A stretch of 64,000 bases of DNA from Temnopleurus reevesii. Taxonomy: Eukaryota > Echinodermata > Echinoidea > Temnopleuroida > Temnopleuridae. The notes beneath the pieces are model-generated. The model had not been told where the DNA came from. It saw nothing but the letters and a program-made list of their open reading frames with translations, and ran no database searches. The stretch spans positions 12,070 to 76,069 of the forward strand of contig BQKZ01001891.1 in the NCBI GenBank assembly GCA_036244855.1, read 5' to 3'. Position numbers and translations under genes: made by a program. This document shows positions 10,466 to 23,800 of this stretch, in pieces; the first letter of the stretch is position 1; the number at the start of each line of letters is the position of its first letter.

Positions 10466-11022
10466 TTTATCCCCATCTCGTCCAATATGGCATCTCGTCC
10501 AATGACCGTTTCGTCCAAACACGCTTCGTCTAACATTAGGTCGTCTAATTACCGTTTTGTCCAATATTCATTTCGTCCAATAACCAGTTTGTCCAATATC
10601 CTGTTCGTCCAATAGCCATTTTGTTCAATAACCAGTTTGTCCAATATCCTGTTCGTCCAATAGCCATTTTGTCCATTAACGTTTGGTCCAATAATCAATT
10701 CGTCCAATAGCCATTTGGGCTAACATCATTTCGTCCAATCTGGACAACCTGATGATAGGACAAAGTGACACTAAACAAAGCGGTAATTGGACGAAGTAGG
10801 ACTAGACCACATGATGATTGGACGAATAGGCAATTAGACAAAGTGAAGATGGACCATATGGTTATTGGACGAAATGGCTATTGGACGAACGGGATATTGG
10901 ACAAATTGGTTACTGGACAAATCGGCAATTGGACGAAATGTTTATTGGGCGAAATGTTTATAGACGAAGTAACGTTGGACGAAGCGCGTTTGGACGAAAC
11001 GGTCATTGGACGAGATGGCAAT
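10466..11022. repeat. Long inverted repeat built of ~17-18-bp tandem units
   Basis: The left half is an array of 'ttcgtccaataaccat'-type units; the right half, from about 10745, is the inverse, 'attggacgaaatgg'. The outer ends match well (ctcgtccaatgaccgtttcg against its exact inverse near 11000). The whole block could fold into one large hairpin. The open frame through it gives a repetitive WTN/GRN peptide and is not a supported gene. Confidence 0.88.
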
Positions 11023-11993
11023 TTACCTCAGCGAAGACGCTCTTACAGCCATGTACCCAACTTTGCTCGAGCTCATAAGCCTTGTCTCGATTCTTCTCTG
11101 TTGGTTTAGCAATCCCCAAAATTTATGAGAACACATGTAACTCGGAGCTCTCCCGCGCTCCACAGAGTAAGATTAGCGAGTTTACGCATCGTCAGCACGG
11201 ACGGCAAAATCGCTAATCAATACCATTTGACCATTGTCTAGGACGGCTTCGCTGGTTGCCAGTGACAACAACGGCGAAGAGCAAAATTCTAAAACGGTTT
11301 TGCTCAATCCTGCGTCCGTCTTAGATACAGGAACGTAGCCAATCAGATGCGGCCAAGCGTATCACGTGCCTATCATGCAAATCGCGTAACCTACGCGGTC
11401 TTTGGATTTCGGCGTGAAAGCTTGATTCCTGATGTCACACTCAATTTGCATACTGCCGTAAACGAGTTGCGTAATAGAAGTTAAGAGCAACGGAGGGAAT
11501 AAGGACGGGTTAGCAAGAACGCAGGAATCTGACGAATTCTCCCGTCGTTGAGCCCCTCCATTGTTGAACGAAAACTCTGGACTTTTGACCTTGAAGGGGA
11601 ACTTCGCCCATACATTGGTGTGCTCTCAGTGGATGGAGCAAAATAAATTGATCAAATTGTGAAAAATTGAGCAAAATAAATTGATCAAATTGTGAAAATT
11701 TGAGCAAAATCCGACTTTCCATTGAAAGTTATGAATATTTAAAGTTTTTATTTCCATCCCTCCTGGGCTACTTAAATCGGCAACCTACAAGAACACAATG
11801 GCTGCAAAGTGGAGAACTCTCTATTCACTTTGTACAAAAAAGAAATTGGATTGTTTTTCCTTTTAAAGAAAAGTAGACAGGTAATCAACCAGATTCATCC
11901 CAAAATACATGCAGAATCAATAATTTCCACATCATACTTGAAGAGAACATTACAATTTTGTCTAATTTTCTGGAAAGAGAAGAAAATGTTAAT
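11023..11993. other. No gene; foldback-family fragment
   Basis: From about 11590 the sequence carries phrases typical of the window's TTAA-flanked foldback family ('aaggggaacttc', 'gcaaaataaattgatcaaat', 'gtggagaactctctattcac'). 11140-11500 is unassigned single-copy-looking DNA with no coding signal. Confidence 0.5.
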
Positions 11994-12116
11994 CTGAGTT
12001 GAGTGCAGCACAGTGTGGATAGATTTCTTGCTGAAGGAAACAAACGTCATGTGCGAGATTCGAACCCCCGATCCTCTAATTGAGAGGCGAGTGTCAGAAC
12101 CTCTAGACCACGGCGC
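11994..12116 (-). mobile_element. tRNA-derived SINE (family 2), 5' part, minus strand
   Basis: On the minus strand it reads a head with 'ctctcaattag' and the B-box ggttcgaatc, then the 'agcaagaaatc...cacactgtgctgcactcaac' body. The 3' tail is missing. Confidence 0.78.
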
Positions 12117-12652
12117 GTCCGTACTTTCTATTCCCCAAACTTGTTGTAACCCCAAAACAGATACTATCACTATCGCAAGTCCGCCTACTATTCCTTTTTC
12201 TGCCTCTTTTCATGAATCCCTCCCTAATCTCTGTCCACAATTTTCTTCTACTAACAGCCACTCGACCTTCTATCTCGCGTAGTTGCCATTCCAATCCCCT
12301 CTATTAATCATTTCGTTTAATTTCTAGGCCCCATCTTTCGTCCTCTGGTAGTTTTGCTTGGTATAGAGCTGCTCCACTATACCCCCTCCAATTCCATACT
12401 TTTATCCAACCCCACCACCCCTCCCCTCAGTGTCAAATTTCTGCACCCCCTCTTTTAATATCGATTCGTTCTTCGCTTTGTTCTTCGACGCACTTGTTTT
12501 TAGGCCAAAGAGCTTTATATATTAACAAGCTCTTTGTTTTAGGCCCACCTCATCCCGCTCTCTCTAAACAACTTCTCTAACCACCCTATTCTCTCATAAC
12601 CTCCTCTATTTGTTGCCTCGCCCTATCTCTTCCTTCTCTCCATCTTTTGCCC
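12117..12652. other. C/T-rich intergenic DNA; no gene
   Basis: Pyrimidine-rich on the plus strand, with runs of cccctcc, ending in an assembly gap. Nothing recognisable. Confidence 0.6.
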
Positions 12653-13074
12653 NNNNNNNNNNNNNNNNNNNNNNNNNNNNNNNNNNNNNNNNNNNNNNNN
12701 NNNNNNNNNNNNNNNNNNNNNNNNNNNNNNNNNNNNNNNNNNNNNNNNNNNNNNNNNNNNNNNNNNNNNNNNNNNNNNNNNNNNNNNNNNNNNNNNNNNN
12801 NNNNNNNNNNNNNNNNNNNNNNNNNNNNNNNNNNNNNNNNNNNNNNNNNNNNNNNNNNNNNNNNNNNNNNNNNNNNNNNNNNNNNNNNNNNNNNNNNNNN
12901 NNNNNNNNNNNNNNNNNNNNNNNNNNNNNNNNNNNNNNNNNNNNNNNNNNNNNNNNNNNNNNNNNNNNNNNNNNNNNNNNNNNNNNNNNNNNNNNNNNNN
13001 NNNNNNNNNNNNNNNNNNNNNNNNNNNNNNNNNNNNNNNNNNNNNNNNNNNNNNNNNNNNNNNNNNNNNNNNNN
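12653..13074. other. Assembly gap (422 N)
   Basis: A run of N. Open frames spanning it are meaningless. Confidence 1.
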
Positions 13075-13816
13075 CCAGCCTGAGGTAGCATTTTAGGAAT
13101 TTAGAATTTATTAGGAATGTTCATTCTTCAAACCGCGGCATCGAATCTACATCAAAGGAAGTAAACGAGTTGTTATTCCAGGTGTAAAATTTCCCTTGTC
13201 CAGACCAGATAACACGAAACCAAACAATCATCACATTAATCGGGGTTTTTTTTGTCACAAAAAGAACGGATATTTTATTGGCTTTGATTCAGCAACATCA
13301 TAAAACTTTCAATCTCAATAAAACAATTAACAGTTCGGTGTTTACATTAGTGTACAACACGCGATCATAGAATGTGTAAAAAAAATAAGCAAAGAAAATA
13401 CAGAAGCAGCATTGTCTGTGATAACGCGTCGTTATATCGCCTTTATACATTGATACATATGCACTTACACAAAATACAAACATTAGGAGGGTATACGCCC
13501 AGTTACATACAATAAAAGTTAAGGCAAATCTCCCACTTTTCCAAGAGAGTCTGAATCAAATATCAAAATATTAGAAGAAACCATTCATATACCAAGAATG
13601 AACAAAGTATTTAGAATAGCAATGGTTGTTTGAAATCGTAACTGTGGAATCGATTACAAACTATATTGATTTCGTTTCATTTACATGGGCAATTCAACAT
13701 GGGCGGTATAACGGAATCACATGTCGATTGAGCTAGACTTATTGTCTCTTAAAGCTCATTTGTAAACTCTCAAGGACTGGTCAAGTTCTTACAAGGTAGT
13801 ATTAAGTAAGAGCTAG
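13075..13816. other. Intergenic; nothing recognised
   Basis: AT-rich, with no plausible exon, no tRNA-like motif and no clear repeat match inside the window. Confidence 0.55.
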
Positions 13817-13992
13817 ACACGATATAGAGTATTTTCGAAAAGTTAAGTCGAACGCAATTCCAATGCTCCTTTGTATTGCTATTGAATTCGGTACCGGCTT
13901 GTCATTGTTGTGTCCGAACAGTTGAATGCACGGTGTACGGACCTATTGTCTGTGTTCTAGTTATTTTTTTCGGAAATAGTTTATATCGTGTT
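13817..13992 (+). mobile_element. MITE-like element, family B copy 3
   Basis: Best-preserved copy: it starts acacgatatagagtattttc, ends aaatagtttatatcgtgtt and has the shared core 'ttgtcattgttgtgtccg'. Confidence 0.88.
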
Positions 13993-14849
13993 GCTAGCAT
14001 ATAGAAAAGAAGAAACATTTACACGGCCCACATAGATGGCTCCAAGGTATGTAGAATGTCTGTAACGGAATTACATTGGAGGATGTGCCCGTTTATTTCA
14101 TTAAACGGTAAAGTTTGAAAAAAAAAAAGTAAATCTGGCATATTTATGATGAGATAATTATTTTCAAACTTCACAGATTCCAAGAAAATTATCCATCATG
14201 CCGTCTCCAAGCAAAACAAAAAGGACCATGATACAAAACAAGTGCATACTGACAGCTAATGTTCAATTTGGTCAAAAAATAATAAAGATTTTTTTTTGTT
14301 TACACTTCAAAGCTGTTCCTTAAATATTCCGGTTTCATGACATATGAATACTTCTTTGTCAAACTAGTCCAAAATTTGCTCTAAAGCTGATCTGAAATAA
14401 TAAATTTCCACATTAAATATCAGCACAACTGAACTTTAATGCCGAGTTTCTCACAATAAGTATTTACAAGCAAACAAACAAAAAACTACAGCTCTAGCCC
14501 ATTTTAAGTTTTTGCACATTTGTTCATTTCAGTATGATCTACGTCTCTACAACGCTGTTTTTGCAAAATGTACAACAAACTTTGTGTAAATTATTTTTCG
14601 TATACGAAGTCAATACATTTAATAGTTCATTTTACTGTACTAAATCGACTGAATTCTGAAAAGAGGAAAAACATTAAAGCTATGTCTTCATATGAATTTC
14701 AACTTAACAATGTTTCGTTTCCACAAGATAAGGACTTCAGTTTCCTAAGCAACTATTTACTGAATTAATGGTCGTTACCAAGAAAACCTCTAGCGTGATG
14801 TCAGGAAAACTCAATGTCCATGTTGCAATATCGACGAGTATTATTTGGA
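13993..14849. other. Intergenic; nothing recognised
   Basis: AT-rich DNA. The 66-codon open frame at 14568-14768 has no recognisable features and is probably chance. Confidence 0.5.
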
Positions 14850-15140
14850 AGCGTTGTGGTGTAGTGGTTCTGACTCTCGCCTTTCAGGCAGAAGTCCGCG
14901 GTTCGGGTCCTACCCATGGCGTTTATTTCCTTCAGCAAGAAATTCATCCACACTGTGCTGTACTCTACCCAGGTGAAAAATGGGTACCTGGCAGGAATTT
15001 ATTCCTTGGAATGCTTGAGCGCCTAACTGACTTGCTCGGCAGTTATAGCCAGGGTCATAATATGGTACCTAGTATCAAGCGCAGTAGAGTATATGCATAT
15101 AGTGATTGCGCTATATAAATGGACCTATTATTATTATATA
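14850..15140 (+). mobile_element. tRNA-derived SINE (family 2), near full length
   Basis: The head gtggtgtagtggttctgact and B-box ggttcgggtcc are followed by the complete shared body. The 3' end 'gattgcgctatataaatgg' runs into an ATT tail. It is the best template for the family in this window. Confidence 0.88.
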
Positions 15141-15241
15141 CAAACTGATTATATTTACAAACTGATTTTAAGAATAAATGTGACAGAATGTGGAATGTAT
15201 GGGTCCCCTAGCTATAGGAGTCCCCTTAACTGCCATTATAC

Positions 15242-15406
15242 ACACGATATAAACTGTTTCCGAATAGATAAGTGCGCCACAGACAATAAAACCGTACGCC
15301 GTGTATTCAACTGTGCGGACACAACAATCGCAAGTCGGCTCCGATTTGAATAGCATTACAAAGGACCAATCGATCCAAATTTTTCGAAAATAGTTTATAT
15401 CGTGTT
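15242..15406 (-). mobile_element. MITE-like element, family B copy 4 (inverted)
   Basis: Same ends (acacgatataaactgtttcc and aaatagtttatatcgtgtt) and core as copies 1-3, but in the opposite orientation ('cagacaataaaaccgtacgc' is the inverse of the core). Confidence 0.86.
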
Positions 15407-16066
15407 AACTTTTTAATGATATTTTATTGGTCACATCATTCAGCAATTGCACATAATGAAAGAGATTACATCACAAACAGAATCGTATATATATATATAT
15501 TTTTTTTCCCTTGGGAGATAGTCCAAAGTCACAAATCTTTGCTACAACACAAATGCTCGGAACAATTATATAACGCGTTACTCCACAATTCTAAAGCACA
15601 GCGTGGAATTTCAACAAGCACTTGTCAGTACCAGTGTATGATTGATTATTTCAATGAAATCATGCATTATACCGAATGCTTTGTATCTGGACCCCTTGGA
15701 AGAACAGAGGTATTTATTTTATTTCTTCTGAAAGGGCAATCCAGCCAACATGCCAGTCTTATTAGTTGCAAATTATTTTTGGACATGTGGATTTGTCAAA
15801 TGTATTCTGATTTCGTATTATGTTATTTGCTATATGGTTTTTTTTACTGATTGGAAGTAAAGTACAATACAATGTTCATTGCAATTTGCAAAAGGAATAT
15901 CAATAAATGTATATCACATATTGGATATACAATATTTGGTGTAACACATCTGCGTAAACATGATGAACAATATAAAACAATATATATGAATATATGACAT
16001 ATGTATGTCACATATCAGATATACATGTACACTATTTGATTAAATACAACTGTATACATATGATAA
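15407..16066. other. AT-rich DNA with short repeats; no supported gene
   Basis: The 144-codon open frame at 15416-15850 lacks any recognised motif. From about 15890 'tcacatattggatatac'-type phrases repeat (again near 16010), leading into the tandem array. Confidence 0.5.
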
Positions 16067-16625
16067 ACAATATAATACAAGTGGTACATATATCACATAA
16101 CGGAAACATAATAGTTTTCATAACAAACAAACTTATGGATAATCATACCATCTAAGAATATTCGCAATAGTCTGGAAATGTACTCAACAGAAACTAAGAC
16201 ATCGTTTAATATAATACAAATGGTATATATATCACATAACGGATACATAATAGTTTTTTTTTAACAAACATACTTATGGATAATTATACCATCTCGGAAT
16301 GATCGCACTATTCTGGAAATGTATTTAACCGAAAGACATCATTTAATATAATACAAATGGTATATATATCACATAACGGATACATAACAGTTTTCTTTTA
16401 TAACAAACAAATTTATGAATAATTATACCATCTCGGAATGATCGCACTATTCAGGAAACGTATTTAACCGAAAGACATCATTTAATATAATACAAATGGT
16501 ATGTATATCACATAACGGATACAAAACAGTTTTCTTTTATAACAAACAAACTTATGAATAATTATACCATCTCAGAATGGTCGCACTATTCAGGAAGAGT
16601 ATTCAAGCGAAAAAAACATCATTAA
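16067..16625. repeat. Tandem repeat, four units of ~139 bp
   Basis: Four head-to-tail units share 'tatatatcacataacggata', 'aacaaacttatgaataatta', 'taccatctcggaatgatcgc' and 'taaccgaaagacatcattt'. Units two to four are about 90% or more alike; the first is more diverged. Confidence 0.9.
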
Positions 16626-16969
16626 ATACCTGAAATCACCTGTGTTTGGTATCGACGGTTTGTTTGTTAATATACAAAACCTGTTGTATTTGGTCATTTC
16701 AAGATACATCGAACCTTAATTGAAAATTTACATTGACATTTAAGAGCGATCCTTCAATTTCCTGTGGGTAGTATACCTGAAGTATACATGATATAATACA
16801 TCTGCATAATTTCTACAATGGATGTCATTGTCAGGCAGAATCATGAGAATATGTCAACGTTAAACATCTCAATGATGTCATGTTTTACATGGAATGTTCA
16901 TTGAGTTTGGAATATTTGACGTATACCAACCAAGACTCTGACACGCATGAAGAACATATGTGGAGCAAA

Positions 16970-19270
16970 AATTGATGTTAAAATCAATTAGATATATAAA
17001 TGTATGTACTATATAAATCGCGTTTGCAGTCTCGAATATACACATAGGACTTACGCATAATAAAACTTCACATTAAACATACGTCATAAATAACTGGATT
17101 TTAGTTCCAAAGACATGTGCAAGGTAGAACTTCGAGTTTAACATCTCAAGCACAATTATATCTATATACAACATATGTAGAATAAAACTTGATAGTACAA
17201 GCCGCCTAAATAAATGGAGATTTCATTCCAAACGAGATATAAAGAATAACCTGTGCGTAATAAAACTCCAGATTAATATCAATACGATACACGTGTGTCC
17301 TCAATATATCTAGTTTACACTGTCTAGAATATATCAACATAGAATAACACTATATCAACATAGAATTAAACATACACGTCCTATATAAATCTGGTTTGCC
17401 ATTCCAAACATATGTCTTTAACAATATATGTACAGTAGAACTTTATATTAATGTCAATGAGATACATATGAATCCTGAATATATCTAGTTTACATTGTCT
17501 AGAATATATCAACATAATAGAATAACGCTTCACATTAAACATACTTGTCCTTCATCAATCGAGTTTGCCATTCCAAACACATGTCTTTAACAATCTATGT
17601 ACAGAAGAACTTTATATTAATGTCAGAAACATACACATGTATGTCCTAAATAAGTCAAGTTTTCTAACTCACCTATATATCGATATCCAACCTATGTAGA
17701 GTAAAACTTCACATTAAATAAGCATGTACTTAATAAAATCGAATTTGCAGTCCAAAACATATATCAAGAATAATCTATGTAGAGAAAAAACTTTAAGCAC
17801 ATTAATATCAATAATATACATGTGTGTCCTGAATATATCTAGTACACATTGTCTAGAATTGTCAGCAACATACATGTTCATATATGTCCTAAATAAATCG
17901 AGTTTTGAATCTCACGCGTTTCTCGACAAACAACCTATGGAGAGTAAATAATTCGAGTTTTCAAACTCACGCATGCATCTATATACAACCTACGGTAAAA
18001 CTTCATATTAAACAAACATGTCCTATTAAAGTAAATTGAGTTTGCTATTCCAAACACATGTCAAGAACAATCTATGTAGAGTACAACTTCAGATTAATGT
18101 CGGCAACATTCATGTACATTTATGTCCTAAATAAATCAAGTTTTCAAACTCACGCATGTATCTATATCCAACCTACGTAGAGTAAAACTTCACATTGAAC
18201 AAGCATGTCCTTAATAAAATCGAATTTGCAGTCCAAAACATATATCAAGAATAAGCTATGTAGAGTAGAACTTCAGATTAATGTTAACATGATACTTATA
18301 TGTCCTAAAAAATCGAGTTTACAATCTCAAGCATTATCTATATACAACCTATGTAGAATAAAACTTCATATTAAACAATCCACCTAAAATGATAATTAAA
18401 AGGAGCTTTCGTTCCCAAAGAAATAGCCAGAACAACCGAAGCACAATAAAACTTAAGAGTAATATCAATAAGCTTCCTGTGTGCCCTGAATTTATCTAGT
18501 ATAGATTGTCGAGAAACATAGAATAAAACTTCACATTAAACATACATGTCCTAAATAATTTGAGTTTGCCGTCCTAAACATATGGTAAAGAACAAACTTG
18601 TAAATTCTCAATAAATCGCGTTTTGAGTCTCAAACATATATCCACAAAAGCATATGCACAATAAAACTTCAGATTAATACTGATGAAATTCGTGTGTATC
18701 CTGAATACATGGAGTTTGCGATCTACGTTATACCTTTGTAAAATAAAACTTCAAAATGTAATGTCTTTAATAACTGGAGTTTGCAGTCCAAGAGATATAT
18801 ATATAGAACACCCTATGCAAAGTAGAACTTTAAATTAATATAAATTTTATACATGTACATGTCCTAAATAAATTGACTCTTGAGTCTCAAACATGATACG
18901 AACAGAAGCATAAATACAGTAAATCTCAAGATTAATATCAATAAGATACACGTGTGTCCTGAATATATCGATTTTGCATTGTCAAGGATATATTTGACAA
19001 AGAATAAAACTTCACTCTAAACATACATGTTCTAAAACAATTGGAGTTTGCCGTCCCAAACATATGTCAAGAACAATCTATGTGGAGTACAATTTCACAT
19101 TAATATTAAAAATATACTCGTAAGTTATACATAAATCGAGTATCGAGTGTCAAAAATTTACCAACAAAATCTTATGCACAATAACACTTCAGATTAATAT
19201 CAATAAGATAGATGTATGTCCTAAATAAATTGCATTTTCAATCTCGAGCATAATCGGCATACAACCAATG
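16970..19270. repeat. AT-rich minisatellite, diverged ~85-bp units
   Basis: Repeated phrases 'gtagagtaaaacttcacatt', 'catacatgtcctaaataaat', 'cgagtttgcagtctcaaaca' and 'tatatcaagaacaatctatg' recur about every 80-90 bases with many variants. The part from 18042 on reappears almost unchanged at 31053-32290, downstream of the second sacsin copy. The period is estimated by eye. Confidence 0.82.
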
Positions 19271-20889
19271 AAAAATAAGTATTAGAAGTGCAAGATGGTT
19301 TCATTGATGTGTTTGACAAGCTCGTTATATAAAAACATGCAATACTTTTAGTTTACCCTTCGAGGAACTTATGTCAATGTCTCAAATTTACTTACACAAA
19401 AGAGATAATCATTAATTGGGGAGAATAAAATGACAAATTTACAAATTTCCTGCTAGATTATGATTCAAGTCCTGTCAGAAACCAAACGCTACAAAATTTA
19501 CCAACACGTGGTATAGATTTCCATGTGATAATCATCAGAAAAAGTATACATGCATTTACATTTTTTTTCTTAAAAGAACTACAGCTCGTTCTCTCATGGA
19601 TAGGAGCAGCTTGCAAATGAAGACCTCTTTAGTCTTTATTTCAAAGACTTGTAATTTGATATCAGGTTAAATCATATTGGTCCTGAAACACGTTGCCTAT
19701 AGAGTACCCATTTCTTATTTGGAGTTAACAAAGGTTTGCACAGCCTGGATGACAATGTTTGCGAGCTCGATCATCTTACCTGCCTTTGCCTGGTCTTTGA
19801 ACGCATCGTGAGGAATTTCTGAGGAGGCACATCTATCCGGGTACCGTGCCCTCTGATCTTGGACAAAACAGCTAAGATTAGACACGGTGTCGACTAGTTC
19901 TGCTGAGTTGTGGAATTTATCTTTGACAGCATAGGCGAGAGAGCAGATGTCATGCGTTGGATTGTACTGCCCTTTGGTGGCAAGCTGGACAGCCTTGAGT
20001 GCCTTTTCTACACTCTGGTGGCATTTGTACGCCACCCATTCCAGAGATGGCTCATCACCTGGGTTAAGATCATGGTGTGCAGCTCGGAGATCCTCCTGCC
20101 CCTGGCGAAGCCACCGGCGTGCGTTGCGGATATCCGGAGCACTTGAAGCATGAGTGAAGAAAGTGTGAAAATTATGGAATCTTCCACTATGCCAGGAACC
20201 TGAACTAAAACCTCCTCCTCCTCCCATGAAGCTACTTCCTGAACCAAATGTAAATCCTCCATAGCGGGTATACCGATCCCGATCTTCTTTTGCTCTTTGA
20301 TTAGCCGTTCGAAAGAGGTCTTCGAACCCTGAACTTGGTCTCGAGCCACCCTTCTCTAATCGTTGGACTTCACTCTGGAGATGCTTGAATGCTTCGTCAA
20401 AGAATTCCTTTGGACCTTCGGGATGTTTGTCAGGATGCCACTTCAACATCAATCTTTTGAGAGCTTTCCTTCTCTCATCGTTGGGAAGTTTCCAGATCTC
20501 GTTTAGTTCATCTGTTATTTGTGTTCTTGCTTCCTCCAGGTCAGTAGGCAGTGACGATCCCTGGCGACTGCTACCACTAGACTCACCCTCATCAGAGTCT
20601 GTCCCCTCATAGGGAACCAGTTGCATACCAGATGTAGCCTTCGGGATATTGATCTTGTGCATATCAAGTACACTTGCTTTGATAGGACTGGCTCCTCCAA
20701 TATCGATTTTGTAAACTGACTTGAGTGAATCGGTGACCAACCTCTGTACTACAACAGCGTATACGTAATAATCCCCATCGTCATCGGACTGCGCATAGGC
20801 TATGTAATCACCTTCATGATAAGATACCCAAGGGTCCTGTTCAATGAGATGGTAGACTGCTTCTGGAATCGTGCTACCAGGATCAGGCA
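18042..20889. repeat. Segmental duplication, left copy
   Basis: Matches 31053-33905 at about 98-99%, offset 13011-13016 bases. It covers part of the minisatellite, the 3' flank and the DnaJ-HEPN coding end of the sacsin-like gene. Identity drops sharply just after the shared 'gatcaggcaa' at 20881-20890. Confidence 0.9.
19635..19640 (-). promoter_or_regulatory. Polyadenylation signal AATAAA of sacsin-like copy 1
   Basis: A minus-strand AATAAA (in gaaataaagac) lies about 75 bases past the stop codon at 19715-19717. The same signal follows the original stop of copy 2 at 32651-32656. Confidence 0.65.
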
Positions 20890-23800
20890 ACGTAAAGCTT
20901 ACAGTTTCTTCTATACCTTTAATTCCGATGTTGAACCTTCCCAAGGCTTTCTTGACTGTTGCAGGAGATTTTTGAGAAAGGACGACAGCCAAAGAATTTG
21001 TATCTTTCAATACATTCCCAAGAACTTGGTTGATATGAATCGCAATGCTTAGCAATGTTTCCATGCTATCTTCCACCTCACTATGCTGCACGAATAGCTC
21101 ATTATTGCTTACGAATGAAAGGACTTCTTTCTCACTACCTTCGATGTCTCTGCCATCTATCGCCAGGACCGAATCCAACTTTTGCCTGCACGATATCTTG
21201 AGCCGTTTTAGACGATCCTTGAAATCTCCGTTGGCCTCATTTGAAACATCACACTGGTCATGTTCCATGATGCTACACACTGCTTGAACAAACTCATTAG
21301 ATTTGACGATTTGCAGACGCTTCTCGAACTCACATGATTCATCTCCCCCGATCACACATACCTGTGAGTCACTGCCAGACTGGCCCAGCTTTTCTATTAC
21401 TACCTTGCTCACTGCCTTCGGTGCTAAGTGTTCAGGAAGTTTTGCAACAGCATCTTGCATGATCTGTCCTTGCCCTTCAAATACCATGAGGAGTGGCGTT
21501 GGTGATCTATGAAGTCGGTGGGTGTAATGGTCAACATCATTCATCAAAAGCTGGTCCGATCGTTCTAATGTGTTGCAAGACGAGGGTAGAAACAGGGATT
21601 TTCTGGAAGAAACTTCGGAAATAGCCAGCTCTGCATCAGTCTTCTGTAATTCTCCATAGAAACCGCATGTCGCAATCTTTACCTTCTTCACAACATTTGG
21701 ATCTTTCCACACACCTGGACCTATGTTGTAGATGCCCTCGAGAACATTCGCATATTGGTGTGGGGAAGGTTTTCGGGTTGCTCCTAGGGTCTGAAATAGC
21801 TTGAAGAAAGGAACGAACTTGTCTTCTAACTGATAGAGGAGCGGTTCTAGGTTCCCTTCTATGGATCGTGTGATCTGTTCTGCTTTCACCATACAATGTT
21901 CATCTTCAAGCTCCAGGAATATGATAGGTATATTTCGCAACTCCTTTTGGATGACTATGCAATCATCACACAACTCCTTCCCAGAACACTGTTGTCCTGC
22001 ACATTTTGACGACAAGAAGGTGAAGATATCCTGGAGTACACTGCATAGTTTACCAGCACCAGCTATTTTCTTTACATTTCTCTGGTGGATATGGTTGCAT
22101 ACATTCTGTGTGTGTTGGATAACTTGCACAAGGTCGGGCTTCTGTTTCATGCTCACTGCACTATTGAGATCCATTCCACACCCCTGGCATTTGCCTATAT
22201 TGGCATAATCTGGGAGGACAATACTGGAAGACCATATCAGGTGCTTGTGTTTGGATGGAATTGATCGTGAATAACTGACCGAGGTCCCTGCCCTCACGAA
22301 ATTAGGATGAATAGATTCCAACTTTGAGTTTATCTTGTCACTGACGAGGAATTTGATTTCACTAACTTGCAGCATGAAAGAACGGTCCATGTGAAGTTTG
22401 CAATTCTGCTTAAGCTCTGTCAACAGAATTTCTGATTTCTCTGTCATTATAGCGATGTCGCTATGTGATTGATGCACTTGCTGAGCAAACTTCAGAAACA
22501 GGTCTTTGGTGACTTCAACTTTCATTCCTATTTCTCTGAGGAATTCGAGGCCTAGGAATGTTTTCACTCTATCAGGTATCAGTTGGTCCATATTCAGGAA
22601 AGCAGAGAAGATCCTTTTCTCCGGATCACAGAAATCCGCTGCCCTCTTCAGCTCACCGTTGACATCTGTAATGAAGCTCAACTGATGTAGACCCAGCTTC
22701 CGAATGGCATCCTGCCTCTGTTCTGACATCTGGAGCAGCATTTTTACTCGATAAAGATGATCAAGACGGCTCTCCTCACTAAGTGTGTGAAATACAGGAA
22801 GAATATATAATCTATACACTTCCATCTCGGTAGTATCAGCCAATCTTAGCTTGTTGTAGAGATCTTTAAGAACGCTACTGAACTGCAAGAAAACCATGTT
22901 GGTTTGCATCCATCTATCCTGTTCTTTCTTGGGAATCTTACTTGGTAGAACAAGGACTTTGGTTTTATTCTCAATGCTGACAAAGTCTCCATCGATCGAC
23001 TGGAAGCAAGGGAGGTACCGAATTCTCTCAAGATCAGCTGGATTGTAATTAATGTAGCAGTGTTGACTGAAATATCTCAAGAGGTCTACACGCTGATCAG
23101 GTTGGAGATTTTGGAATCTCTTTAAATCTTTGTTCAACCAGTACATCAATACGTCAAGAACTCCCATGCCTGAATCCTTGTGCGTAACGAGATGCTGGAT
23201 CAACTGCTGTTCTCCGTCCTCAAGACGAGCGTTTTCAACCTGATAGACATTCAGCGATTCTAGAGCTGGATAGAGCAGCCAGTTCCCTGTTTGAGCTTCA
23301 GTTGGTTTGCAGATTACTGTTGATGACAGACTGATTGGTGCTACATGAAACATTGGCTGATCTGAGCTGCGTGTCCTTGGATGCCTGGGAGATATTTCCT
23401 TGACTGGTAATATTGCCCAATGAGCCAGTTCCCCTTTGATCTGACAAGCAACATCACGGATGGTCCTCCTTGTGCAGAATGAGGCTAGAAGATCCCATAA
23501 ACGTGCAAACCAATCAGGTTGAAGTGTGTTCGGGAGTGACATTATTGTACTTGACCTACACTCTAGGAAGGGTGTACAATTACGCAGAAGCACATTGACT
23601 GCAAACACATCAAGTTCACGAAAGACATCAGCTTTCTCCTGGAGTCTGAATGTCTGTAAAAAGTCAGCATGTAGGAACTGATGACTCTGCGACAAGAAGA
23701 GATCACAGAATTGTGAAGTGAAGACAGGCTGGTCTCTTGTAAACATTCGCAAGTGACCATCTTGGGTAACCGACAGTGGTAAGCCATGTAGATTACCTGA

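Noticed and set aside
10466..11022. CRISPR-like array
   Set aside because: Units are contiguous and diverged without regular unique spacers, the two halves are inverted, and the genome is eukaryotic.
10765..11109. Repetitive 'WTN/GRN' open frame that could suggest a repeat protein
   Set aside because: It is the translation of the right arm of the inverted 'ggacgaa' array; the left arm gives no matching frame and no splice or start context supports it.
12606..13096. Open frames across the N run
   Set aside because: They are products of translating unknown bases; the same applies at 44954-45338 and 56915-57718.
15416..15850. 144-codon open frame
   Set aside because: No recognisable domain, signal or homology to another part of the window, and it sits in AT-rich repeat-bordered DNA; chance is the better explanation.
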